From contig DASVLJ010000069.1 in the NCBI GenBank assembly GCA_036384915.1, forward strand, positions 1 through 64,000: a stretch of 64,000 nucleotides of DNA, read 5' to 3'. The stretch's first letter is position 1; each line of letters starts with the position of its first letter. The translations under genes were made by a program, and so were the position numbers. This document shows, one piece after another, positions 6,463-13,340 of the stretch. Source of the stretch: PKWO01 sp036384915. Its GTDB lineage: Bacteria; Pseudomonadota; Gammaproteobacteria; Burkholderiales; Burkholderiaceae_D. The notes beneath the pieces are model-generated. The model was given only the letters and a program-made list of their open reading frames with translations, did not search any database and had not been told where the DNA came from.

Positions 6463-8541
6463 ATGACAGCCGATTACAAGGTCCACGGCGCCGTAGCCGT
6501 CATCACCCTGAACAATCCCCCGGTCAACGGCTTGGGCCATGCCACGCGCAGCGCCATTGTCGAAGGCGTGCACAAGGCCCTGAACGACACCGCCGTCAAG
6601 GCAATCGTGATCACGGGCGCCGGCAAGGCCTTCTCGGGCGGCGCCGACATCAAGGAATTCAATTCGCCCAAGGCCCTGGCCGAACCGACGCTGCACACCG
6701 TCATCAACGCGGTGGAAAACGCCGACAAACCGGTGATCGCCGCGATCCACACCGTCTGCATGGGTGGTGGGCTGGAATTGGCGCTCGGCTGCCATTATCG
6801 CGTCGTCTCACCCGGTGCGCAGATCGCACTGCCTGAAGTCAAGCTCGGTATCCTGCCCGGCGCCGGCGGTACGCAGCGCCTGCCGCGCGTGCTTGGGCTG
6901 GAACATGCCTTGAATATGATCGTGTCGGGCTCGACCGTGATGTCGGACAAGCTGGCCGGTACGCCGCTGTTCAATGAAATGATCCAGGGCGATTTGATGG
7001 AAGGCGCTCTGGCGTTTGCGGCCAAGGTGGCCGACGCGCGACCCTTGCCCAAGGTACGCGACCTCAAGGTCAAGTACCCCAATCATGAGGCCTTCCTGCA
7101 ATTCTCGCGTAACACCGTCAAAGCCATGGCCGGTCCGTTCCCCGCGCCCTTGCAATGCGTGGAAGCCGTTGCCGCCGCCGTGACGATGAAGTTCGATGAC
7201 GGTATCGCCTTCGAGCGCAAGCTGTTTTTGGAACTGGTGCAAAGCACGGAATCGAAAGCGCTGCGCCACGCCTTCTTCGGCGAGCGGGCCGCCAGCAAGC
7301 TGCCTGACGTGCCGGAAGATACGCCGACGCGCGCCATCAAGTCGGTTGCCGTGATCGGCGCCGGCACCATGGGCGGCGGCATTGCGATGAATTTCGCCAA
7401 CGCCGGCATCCCGGTCAAGATCCTGGAAATGAAGCAGGAAGCGCTCGACAAGGGCTTGGGCACGATCCGCAAGAACTACGAAAACACGCTGAAGAAGGGC
7501 AAGCTGACGCAAGAGAAGTTCGACCAGCGCACCAGCCTGATCACGGGCACCTTGTCCTATGACGATATCAAGGATGCCGACATCGTGATCGAGGCCGTGT
7601 TTGAAGACATGGGCGTCAAGGAAACCGTATTCAAGAAGCTTGACGAGGTGATGAAGCAGGGCGCGATCCTGGCCTCGAACACTTCCACGCTAGACGTGAA
7701 CAAGATCGCAGACTTCACCAAGCGTCCGCAAGACGTTATCGGTACGCACTTCTTCAGCCCTGCCAATGTGATGAAGCTGCTGGAAATCGTGCGCGGCGCC
7801 AAGACCGGCAAGGACGTGCTGGCCACCGTGCTGGGCCTGTCGAAGAAGATCAAGAAGACCGGCGTGGTGTCGGGCGTGTGCGACGGTTTCATCGGCAACC
7901 GCATGATCGAGCAATACAGCCGCCAAGCCGGCTTCCTGCTCGAGGAAGGTGCCCTGCCGGAGCAGGTCGACAAGGCCGTTGAAAAATTCGGCTTCGCCAT
8001 GGGCCCGTTCCGCATGGGCGACCTGGCCGGCAACGACATCGGCTGGTATATCCGCAAGCGCCGCTATATCGAAAAACCGGAAGTGACGTATTCCAAGACG
8101 GCCGACCTGTTGTGCGAAATGGGGCGATTCGGCCAGAAGACGGGCGCCGGCTGGTACGACTACAAGGCCGGCGACCGCAAGGCGTATCCTTCGCAAGTCG
8201 TCAACGACATGATCGTCAAGCACTCGGCCGATCTCGGTATCGAGCGGCGCAAGATCAGCGACCAGGAAATCGTCGAACGCCTGGTGTTCGCACTGGTCAA
8301 CGAAGCGGCTTACATTCTTGAGGAAGGCATCGCCACGCGCGCCTCCGACGTCGACATGGTCTACTTGACCGGCTACGGTTTCCCGGTGTTCCGCGGCGGC
8401 CCGATGTTCTATGCAGACACGGTCGGCCTGCCTAACGTGGTCATGGCGATGGAAAAGTACGCCAAGGGCCGCCATGGCGACGCCTGGAAGCCGGCGCCGC
8501 TGCTGGCCAGGCTCGCGGCGGAAGGCAAGACTTTCAATTGA
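6463..8541 (+). CDS. Bifunctional enoyl-CoA hydratase / 3-hydroxyacyl-CoA dehydrogenase (FadB/FadJ-like)
   Basis: This fused beta-oxidation enzyme of 692 residues catalyses hydration of trans-2-enoyl-CoA and NAD-dependent oxidation of the 3-hydroxyacyl-CoA. The ATG at 6463 has AAGGAAGAG in front; an upstream in-frame GTG at 6403 lacks this. Residues 1-190 form a crotonase domain with SGGADIKEF and MGGGLELALGC (oxyanion hole) and LPEVKLGILPGAGGTQRLPR carrying the catalytic glutamate. From about 293 the NAD-binding motif VIGAGTMGGGIA opens the 3HCDH_N domain, and FFSPANVMKLLEIV, DGFIGNRM and GNDIGW mark the C-terminal dehydrogenase domain. It is monocistronic between two terminator-like hairpins. 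The partner thiolase gene lies 14 kb downstream. Confidence 0.95.
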   Translation: MTADYKVHGAVAVITLNNPPVNGLGHATRSAIVEGVHKALNDTAVKAIVITGAGKAFSGGADIKEFNSPKALAEPTLHTVINAVENADKPVIAAIHTVCMGGGLELALGCHYRVVSPGAQIALPEVKLGILPGAGGTQRLPRVLGLEHALNMIVSGSTVMSDKLAGTPLFNEMIQGDLMEGALAFAAKVADARPLPKVRDLKVKYPNHEAFLQFSRNTVKAMAGPFPAPLQCVEAVAAAVTMKFDDGIAFERKLFLELVQSTESKALRHAFFGERAASKLPDVPEDTPTRAIKSVAVIGAGTMGGGIAMNFANAGIPVKILEMKQEALDKGLGTIRKNYENTLKKGKLTQEKFDQRTSLITGTLSYDDIKDADIVIEAVFEDMGVKETVFKKLDEVMKQGAILASNTSTLDVNKIADFTKRPQDVIGTHFFSPANVMKLLEIVRGAKTGKDVLATVLGLSKKIKKTGVVSGVCDGFIGNRMIEQYSRQAGFLLEEGALPEQVDKAVEKFGFAMGPFRMGDLAGNDIGWYIRKRRYIEKPEVTYSKTADLLCEMGRFGQKTGAGWYDYKAGDRKAYPSQVVNDMIVKHSADLGIERRKISDQEIVERLVFALVNEAAYILEEGIATRASDVDMVYLTGYGFPVFRGGPMFYADTVGLPNVVMAMEKYAKGRHGDAWKPAPLLARLAAEGKTFN

Positions 8542-8580
8542 TCTTCATCACATAGCAGTTCGCCAAATTTCGCCAAAATT

Positions 8581-8607
8581 ACGCCTGGGGTATCCCGGGC
8601 GTTTTTA
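8581..8607 (+). terminator. Rho-independent terminator after the hydratase/dehydrogenase gene
   Basis: ACGCCTGGG and CCCGGGCGT pair over nine positions with one G-T wobble around a short loop, followed by TTTTT at about 8602-8606. Confidence 0.8.
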
Positions 8608-8735
8608 TTTGGTGCGTACGCGAAAGCAACAAAAGGCGGGCATCGTATGAGTCGAAGGTGGCGGCTGGTATGGCTGCCGTGTATGATCAACCGGAGTAGC
8701 GCATCAGACGCTGCCTTCGAATCAGAGGAGATCTC

Positions 8736-10436
8736 ATGTTCAAAAATGTGACCATCCAATCGCGGCTCACTTTCGTGATTGCATTTCTGTCATTGTTGCT
8801 GATTGCCGGCGGCGCGATGGGCATTGTCAGCCTGGCCAGCACCAATTCCTCGTTGAAGGCGCTGTATGAAAGCCGCTTGATCCCTATGGGGCAATTGGGT
8901 GAAGTGGTGCGGCTGATCGACCGCAATCGCATGGCGGTCGCGGAATCCATGAACGGCGACCCCGCTGTCATCGGGCCAAAGATGGCCGATGTCGAAAAGA
9001 CGATCGCCTTGGTGGGCAAGAATTGGGATGCCTACATGTCCGGTCCGCTGACGGCCGATGAACGGGTTCTTGCCGACAAGGCGACCGCTGCGCGCAAGAA
9101 ATTTATCGCCGATGGCATGATGCCGACCGTCGATGCACTGAAAAACAACAACGCCCAGCAGGCAATGGAATTGATGGCGGGCCCGATGGCCCAGACCTAT
9201 GCGCCGATGCAGGAAAGCATGGATGCGCTGATCAAGCTGCAGCTCGATGTCGGCAAGGCGGAATTCGCCAAATCGCAAACCCTTTACACCATGGTGCGCA
9301 ACGTAGCGTTGAGCGGGATCGTAGTCGGCATTCTGATGGGGGCGTTTGTCGGCTACAGACTCATCCGCGCCATTACCGGACCGCTGAATGCGTCGGTGCG
9401 CATCGCACGCAATGTTGCCGGCGGCGACCTGACGCAAAACATTTACGTCGAGTCTGGCGACGAGACCGGGCAACTGTTGCAAGCCTTGAAGGACATGAAC
9501 GAAGGCCTGGTCGCGACGGTCAGCAAGGTCCGGCAATGCACTGAAACCATAGGCGTGGCTTCGGGCGAGATCGCGCAAGGGAATGCCGACCTGTCCGCTC
9601 GCACGGAGTCGCAGGCCGGTTCGCTGGAAGAAACCGCGAGTTCCATGGAGGAGTTGACCGCGACGGTCAAGCAGAATGCCGATAATGCCGCGCAAGCCAA
9701 CCAGTTGGTCGTGGCGGCTTCGGAATATGCGACCAAGGGCGGCGAGGTGGTGGGGCAAGTGGTGCATACCATGGGGTCGATCAAGGATAGCTCGCGCAAG
9801 ATTGTCGACATCATCGGCGTGATCGACGGTATCGCCTTCCAGACCAATATTCTGGCCTTGAATGCGGCAGTGGAGGCGGCGCGCGCCGGCGAGCAAGGGC
9901 GCGGCTTTGCCGTGGTCGCGGCCGAGGTGCGCAACCTGGCCCAACGTTCGGCCGGCGCAGCCAAGGAGATCAAGGCGCTGATCGGCGATTCGGTGGAGAA
10001 GGTCGACGCCGGCAGCCGGCTGGTCGACGAGGCAGGGCAGACCATGGAACAGATCGTCAACTCGGTCAGGCACGTGGCCGACATCATGGGCGAGATCACA
10101 TCGGCCAGCCAGGAGCAGAGTGCAGGTATCGGCGAGATCAACCAGGCGATTGTGCAGATGGATGAAATGACGCAGCAGAATGCCGCCTTGGTGGAACAGG
10201 CGGCTGCCGCGGCAGAAAGCATGCAGGAACAGGCCGCGATTTTGGCGGAGGCGGTGGCGGCGTTCAAATTGGCCGGCGCCACAACGATGTCGGCAAAGCC
10301 GGCGGCAAAATCGGCGGCCAGACCATCGACCAGGCTTGCCGCTCCGCGGACGGCGGCCGTGGCGAGTACGCCCGTTGCGCCTCCTGTGCCTCTCAGACCG
10401 GCCCCTGCGGCCGGGGACGACTGGGAAGAATTCTGA
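8736..10436 (+). CDS. Methyl-accepting chemotaxis protein
   Basis: This transmembrane chemoreceptor of 566 residues starts at ATG 8736 with GAGGAG upstream. It has one N-terminal membrane helix (about 11-33) and a helical periplasmic ligand domain of the four-helix-bundle kind (to about 187). A second membrane helix lies at about 189-210, then HAMP, then the long cytoplasmic coiled coil. The hairpin tip has the highly conserved DGIAFQTNILALNAAVEAAR segment at about 362-381, which docks CheA and CheW. The C-terminus is an Ala/Pro/Arg-rich linker ending in DWEEF. This fits the xWxxF pentapeptide used by receptors to tether CheR/CheB, so the protein is probably a methylated, high-abundance-type receptor. 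It is a single gene with its own upstream region. The ligand is unknown. Confidence 0.95.
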   Translation: MFKNVTIQSRLTFVIAFLSLLLIAGGAMGIVSLASTNSSLKALYESRLIPMGQLGEVVRLIDRNRMAVAESMNGDPAVIGPKMADVEKTIALVGKNWDAYMSGPLTADERVLADKATAARKKFIADGMMPTVDALKNNNAQQAMELMAGPMAQTYAPMQESMDALIKLQLDVGKAEFAKSQTLYTMVRNVALSGIVVGILMGAFVGYRLIRAITGPLNASVRIARNVAGGDLTQNIYVESGDETGQLLQALKDMNEGLVATVSKVRQCTETIGVASGEIAQGNADLSARTESQAGSLEETASSMEELTATVKQNADNAAQANQLVVAASEYATKGGEVVGQVVHTMGSIKDSSRKIVDIIGVIDGIAFQTNILALNAAVEAARAGEQGRGFAVVAAEVRNLAQRSAGAAKEIKALIGDSVEKVDAGSRLVDEAGQTMEQIVNSVRHVADIMGEITSASQEQSAGIGEINQAIVQMDEMTQQNAALVEQAAAAAESMQEQAAILAEAVAAFKLAGATTMSAKPAAKSAARPSTRLAAPRTAAVASTPVAPPVPLRPAPAAGDDWEEF

Positions 10437-10451
10437 CAGGCTCATCTGCGT

Positions 10452-10481
10452 CATGACTTCATCGCCGGGCTGCCTTATAAT
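10452..10481 (+). promoter_or_regulatory. Sigma-70-like promoter candidate
   Basis: A perfect TATAAT lies at 10476-10481, 60 bases before the ATG of the receiver-domain gene. The -35 region (about 10452-10458, CATGACT) matches poorly. Confidence 0.4.
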
Positions 10482-10541
10482 GGCAATCGTGTGGCCGTTG
10501 TCGGCAGCCCAGAACCGGCCGGCGCACGCAGCGGGCTCACA

Positions 10542-11558
10542 ATGACAATATCCCTGCCGGTCTATCAACATCCTACCTCGGTCGTGCTGGTCGACGACAG
10601 CGCTTCGTTCATCGCCAGCGTCGAATACCAGATCAGCCCTTCCTTGGCGGTGAAGAGCTTCCTCGATCCGCACGAAGCATTGGCCTGGCTCGGCGGACTC
10701 TACCATTCGGACGAAGGCAAGTTGCTGCCGATACGCGTCGGCTACGACGAGCAGACCTATTCCTTCGAACGCCGTACCATTGCGCTGGACGTCGATCAGA
10801 TTTACCGCATCGTGCACGACTCGAAGCGGTTTCAATCGGCCGCCGTGGTGGTGGTCGACTACGCGATGGCGGCTATCAACGGGCTCGATTTCTGCCGCGC
10901 TCTGCGCGGCTTGCCATGCAAGAAGATATTGTTCACCGGTGAAGCCAACGAGATGATCGCTGTCGAAGCCTTCAACCAGGGCTTGATCGACCGCTACCTG
11001 AAAAAGAGCGATCCATCCGCCATGGACCGCCTCGAATACGAGATTGCCACGCTGCAGCGCGAATATTTTGTCGAGAAGTCAGGCACGCTCAAGGACTTGC
11101 TGGTGCAGCACACGTATTCCTTCGTGCAAGACGAGGCCATCGTCAAGCTGGTCGATACGCTGATTGCGCGGCATGGCTTCGTCGAATATTTTCTCTTCCC
11201 CGATCCGGCCGGCATTCTGTTCTTCGATGCCGATGGCAAGGCGACGCTGATGGTGGTGGAAACCCGCGCCGGGCTGATTTCGCATCTTGAAACCGCACAG
11301 GACTACAGCGCGCCCGCCGCGCTATGCAATGCCTTGCGCGATGCCCAGGTCGTGCCTTTCTTTTGGAAGAGCGGCGGCATGTACACCGAGAAGAGCATAG
11401 ACTGGGAACAATACTGCCTGCCAGCGCAAGTGTGCGTGGGCCGCGAGAATTTCTTCTATGCGTTGTTCGACTTGCCGGAAGGCTTTCTGCAGGGCGAAAT
11501 CTACTCTTACGGCAAATTCCTGAATGACCGCGCGGCGGAAGACGAGGGGCGTTCCTGA
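10542..11558 (+). CDS. Response regulator with an interrupted receiver domain and an unknown C-terminal domain (possibly LqsR-like)
   Basis: This is a 338-residue protein from ATG 10542; an in-frame GTG 51 bases upstream is the alternative. The receiver hallmarks are visible: VVLVDDSASF (acidic pair near residue 18), VVVVDYAMAAINGLDFCRAL with the likely phospho-acceptor aspartate near residue 107, ILFTGEAN, and DRYLKKSDP with the conserved lysine. Between the first and third strands there is an insertion of roughly 40 residues (HSDEGKLLPIRVGYDEQTYS and following), absent from CheY-like domains. The C-terminal 170 residues match no output domain I recognise. Length and the inserted receiver recall the LqsR-type regulators of alpha-hydroxyketone signalling, but no synthase or sensor kinase gene is adjacent. 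The neighbour upstream is a chemoreceptor. Confidence 0.75.
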   Translation: MTISLPVYQHPTSVVLVDDSASFIASVEYQISPSLAVKSFLDPHEALAWLGGLYHSDEGKLLPIRVGYDEQTYSFERRTIALDVDQIYRIVHDSKRFQSAAVVVVDYAMAAINGLDFCRALRGLPCKKILFTGEANEMIAVEAFNQGLIDRYLKKSDPSAMDRLEYEIATLQREYFVEKSGTLKDLLVQHTYSFVQDEAIVKLVDTLIARHGFVEYFLFPDPAGILFFDADGKATLMVVETRAGLISHLETAQDYSAPAALCNALRDAQVVPFFWKSGGMYTEKSIDWEQYCLPAQVCVGRENFFYALFDLPEGFLQGEIYSYGKFLNDRAAEDEGRS

Positions 11559-11571
11559 TGCGCTTTTCGAT

Positions 11572-12360
11572 TTACCAATAATTCTCCGTCACGAACTGGC
11601 CGGGCAGGGCGCGGCGGCAGGGGCGCATGCCGCGCTGGTGCAACTCCTTGCGCATGTCTTCTATCATGGCCGGATTGCCGCACATCATGAAGCGCGACGC
11701 TTCGGGCGTAATGGCTATGCCAGTCGTGCGTTCCAGTGAACCGTTCGCGAGCAGGCTCGTCAACCTGCCGCCAAGCATGCAGGGCTCCAGTTCCTGATCG
11801 CGCGTCACGGCTTCCACCATATGCAGTGTTGCGCCGTTCTCTAGCGAGGGCTGGTTCTGCATGGTGCGTAACACTTCGCGAAACGCCAGGTCGCCGACAC
11901 GCTTGACGCCATGGGCAATGACGATACGGCGGAACTGGCGCCACACCGCGGCATCGCGCAGCATGGAAATGAAAGGCCCGATGCCGGTCCCCGTTGAAAG
12001 CATCCACAAGTCTTCCCCATCGCTGAAGCGGTCGGCGGTCATGAAGCCGAACACCTGTTTGTCGATCCATATCGGTGCGCCGGGTTCCAGCTTGGCCAGC
12101 ATGCCGGTAAACAAGCCATTGGGCACCTGTACGCCGTAGTATTCGAGCAGGTCGTCCTGCGGCGCCGACGTGACGGAAAACGGGCGCCACACCATGCCTG
12201 CGCCATCGGGCAGGCCTAGGCGCGAATACTGGCCCGGCACGAAGCGATAGTTTTCTGGGCGCGTGACGCGGAAAATGAACAAATCTCCCGACAGGCGCTC
12301 TATCGAAACGAGGGTTTGTTTGGTTGCCTTCTCGACAGCCTGGTCGCTTGCTTGCTGCAT
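11572..12360 (-). CDS. fpr: Ferredoxin (flavodoxin)-NADP+ reductase
   Basis: This FAD-containing oxidoreductase exchanges electrons between NADPH and ferredoxin or flavodoxin. It has 262 residues from ATG 12360; a TTG start at 12402 would add 14 residues and seems less likely. The FAD motif RPFSVTSAP, the NADPH-binding STGTGIGPFISML and the MCGNPAMI motif are in the expected order. The protein ends FVTENYW, an aromatic terminus typical of bacterial subclass II enzymes. It is convergent with the receiver-domain gene (13 bases between stop codons) and divergent from the YjfB gene. The usual role is in oxidative-stress defence and in supplying reductant to iron-sulfur and radical enzymes. Confidence 0.93.
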   Translation of the reverse strand: MQQASDQAVEKATKQTLVSIERLSGDLFIFRVTRPENYRFVPGQYSRLGLPDGAGMVWRPFSVTSAPQDDLLEYYGVQVPNGLFTGMLAKLEPGAPIWIDKQVFGFMTADRFSDGEDLWMLSTGTGIGPFISMLRDAAVWRQFRRIVIAHGVKRVGDLAFREVLRTMQNQPSLENGATLHMVEAVTRDQELEPCMLGGRLTSLLANGSLERTTGIAITPEASRFMMCGNPAMIEDMRKELHQRGMRPCRRALPGQFVTENYW

Positions 12361-12411
12361 GTCTGTGCCCACGGGTATGGTATTGAGAATATGGGGTTGC
12401 AAAGCGACACT

Positions 12412-12438
12412 TCAAGAAAGCGATAACGCTGCCGATAA
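12412..12438 (+). promoter_or_regulatory. Flagellar sigma-28 (FliA) promoter candidate
   Basis: TCAAGAAA at 12412-12419, an 11-base spacer, and a perfect GCCGATAA at 12431-12438. The consensus is TAAAGTTT-N11-GCCGATAA. It lies 40 bases before the ATG of a predicted motility protein and points towards it. Confidence 0.65.
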
Positions 12439-12477
12439 AAGAAGGGATCGCAACCGGTGTGATCTTGGAGAAACAAC

Positions 12478-12675
12478 ATGTCAGTCAATAGCATAGCGAG
12501 TTTGTCAACGGCCATGGCCACCACCCAGACGGACACGCAAATCGGTGTCGCCGTCTTGAAGAAAGCCATCGACATTGAGAGCAGCAGCGCGCTGGCCTTG
12601 CTGCAAGCTTTGCCCGCTCCTGCGCCGGCCAATCTGCCTTCCAATCTTGGCCAAAATATCAATACGACTGCATAA
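12478..12675 (+). CDS. YjfB-family putative motility protein
   Basis: This small soluble protein of 65 residues has ATG 12478 preceded by TTGGAGAAACA. The sequence pattern is that of the YjfB_motility family (PF14070): MSVNSIASLSTAMATTQTD, then an alanine/valine helix with VAVLKKAIDI, a LLQALP segment and a terminal NLGQNINTTA. Bacillus YjfB is controlled by the flagellar sigma factor SigD. A sigma-28-like promoter directly upstream here agrees with that. Biochemical function is unknown. It is monocistronic, with a terminator 34 bases after the stop codon. Confidence 0.8.
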   Translation: MSVNSIASLSTAMATTQTDTQIGVAVLKKAIDIESSSALALLQALPAPAPANLPSNLGQNINTTA

Positions 12676-12708
12676 GAGCTTTATTCATCGTGTTGTCTTG
12701 AATGGCAC

Positions 12709-12736
12709 CTGTCAACTCTGACAGTTTGATTTTTTT
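12709..12736 (+). terminator. Rho-independent terminator after the YjfB gene
   Basis: CTGTCA/TGACAG 6-bp stem with an ACTC loop, followed by TTTGATTTTTTT. Confidence 0.75.
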
Positions 12737-12894
12737 CGCGCTGTAAATATCATTCAGAATGCTGCTCCCTGGAAATATCCGGGCGAGCCGCTGCGCGCAG
12801 GAAATACCATGCTCTTGGGATGGCGCGCGGAGGCAATGTAATTTGTAATGCTGACGACACCAAGCATACGACTCCCAAGCTTTCAGCCATCGAT

Positions 12895-13242
12895 ATGTCA
12901 TACGCACGATACAAGTTCAACAAGGCGGTGCAATCGCTCAAGGAAGCGGGCGCTCGTCGCCGCGAATGGCTCGCCAGCGATCACGTCTATCGGTTGCTGC
13001 GCCTGACGCCGGGCGACGTGCCCAGTGAATTGCAGCAAGAGTTCCAGCAATTTCAGCGTGAAATGCGGCCCATTCTGCGTGCCAGCGAAATCGGCATTCC
13101 GCAATGGAGCGCCATCCGCACATTGGATGACGACACGGTCTCGCGCATCATCGAACGTGTCCGGCGCATGCATGAAGTGATTGAAAAGCAGCCGGAGCAG
13201 CAAGTCGTGCCTGCGCAGCCCCGGGTCGTCACTTCCGCCTGA
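12895..13242 (+). CDS. Conserved-looking small hypothetical protein
   Basis: This protein of 115 residues from ATG 12895 was not recognised. It is charged and probably helical: MSYARYKFNKAVQSLKEAG, then REWLASDHVYRLLRLTPGDV, a glutamine-rich segment ELQQEFQQFQREM, and DDDTVSRIIERVRRMHEVIE. There is no signal peptide or membrane segment. The reading frame has host-like third-position bias, which supports real coding. No good Shine-Dalgarno sequence precedes the ATG; an in-frame GTG at 12820 would add 25 atypical residues. It stands alone between the YjfB terminator and the PBP1A gene. Confidence 0.7.
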   Translation: MSYARYKFNKAVQSLKEAGARRREWLASDHVYRLLRLTPGDVPSELQQEFQQFQREMRPILRASEIGIPQWSAIRTLDDDTVSRIIERVRRMHEVIEKQPEQQVVPAQPRVVTSA

Positions 13243-13340
13243 TCGGCTTTTCGCCGTTACACCAGTTCCTCCCATGATGCCGGTTGGGCCGGCAAACTGC
13301 CTTATACTGTCGCTCTTTGCCGACCGGTACGGAGAACAAC

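Noticed and set aside
8790..10835. A 681-residue minus-strand open frame opposite the chemoreceptor and receiver genes, and similar long frames at 1317-2582, 17036-18904, 47576-49675 and 57385-59421
   Set aside because: These are antisense shadows of high-GC genes with strong codon bias. Their translations are His/Arg/Asp/Gln-rich without domain patterns and they overlap clearly identified genes for their full length.
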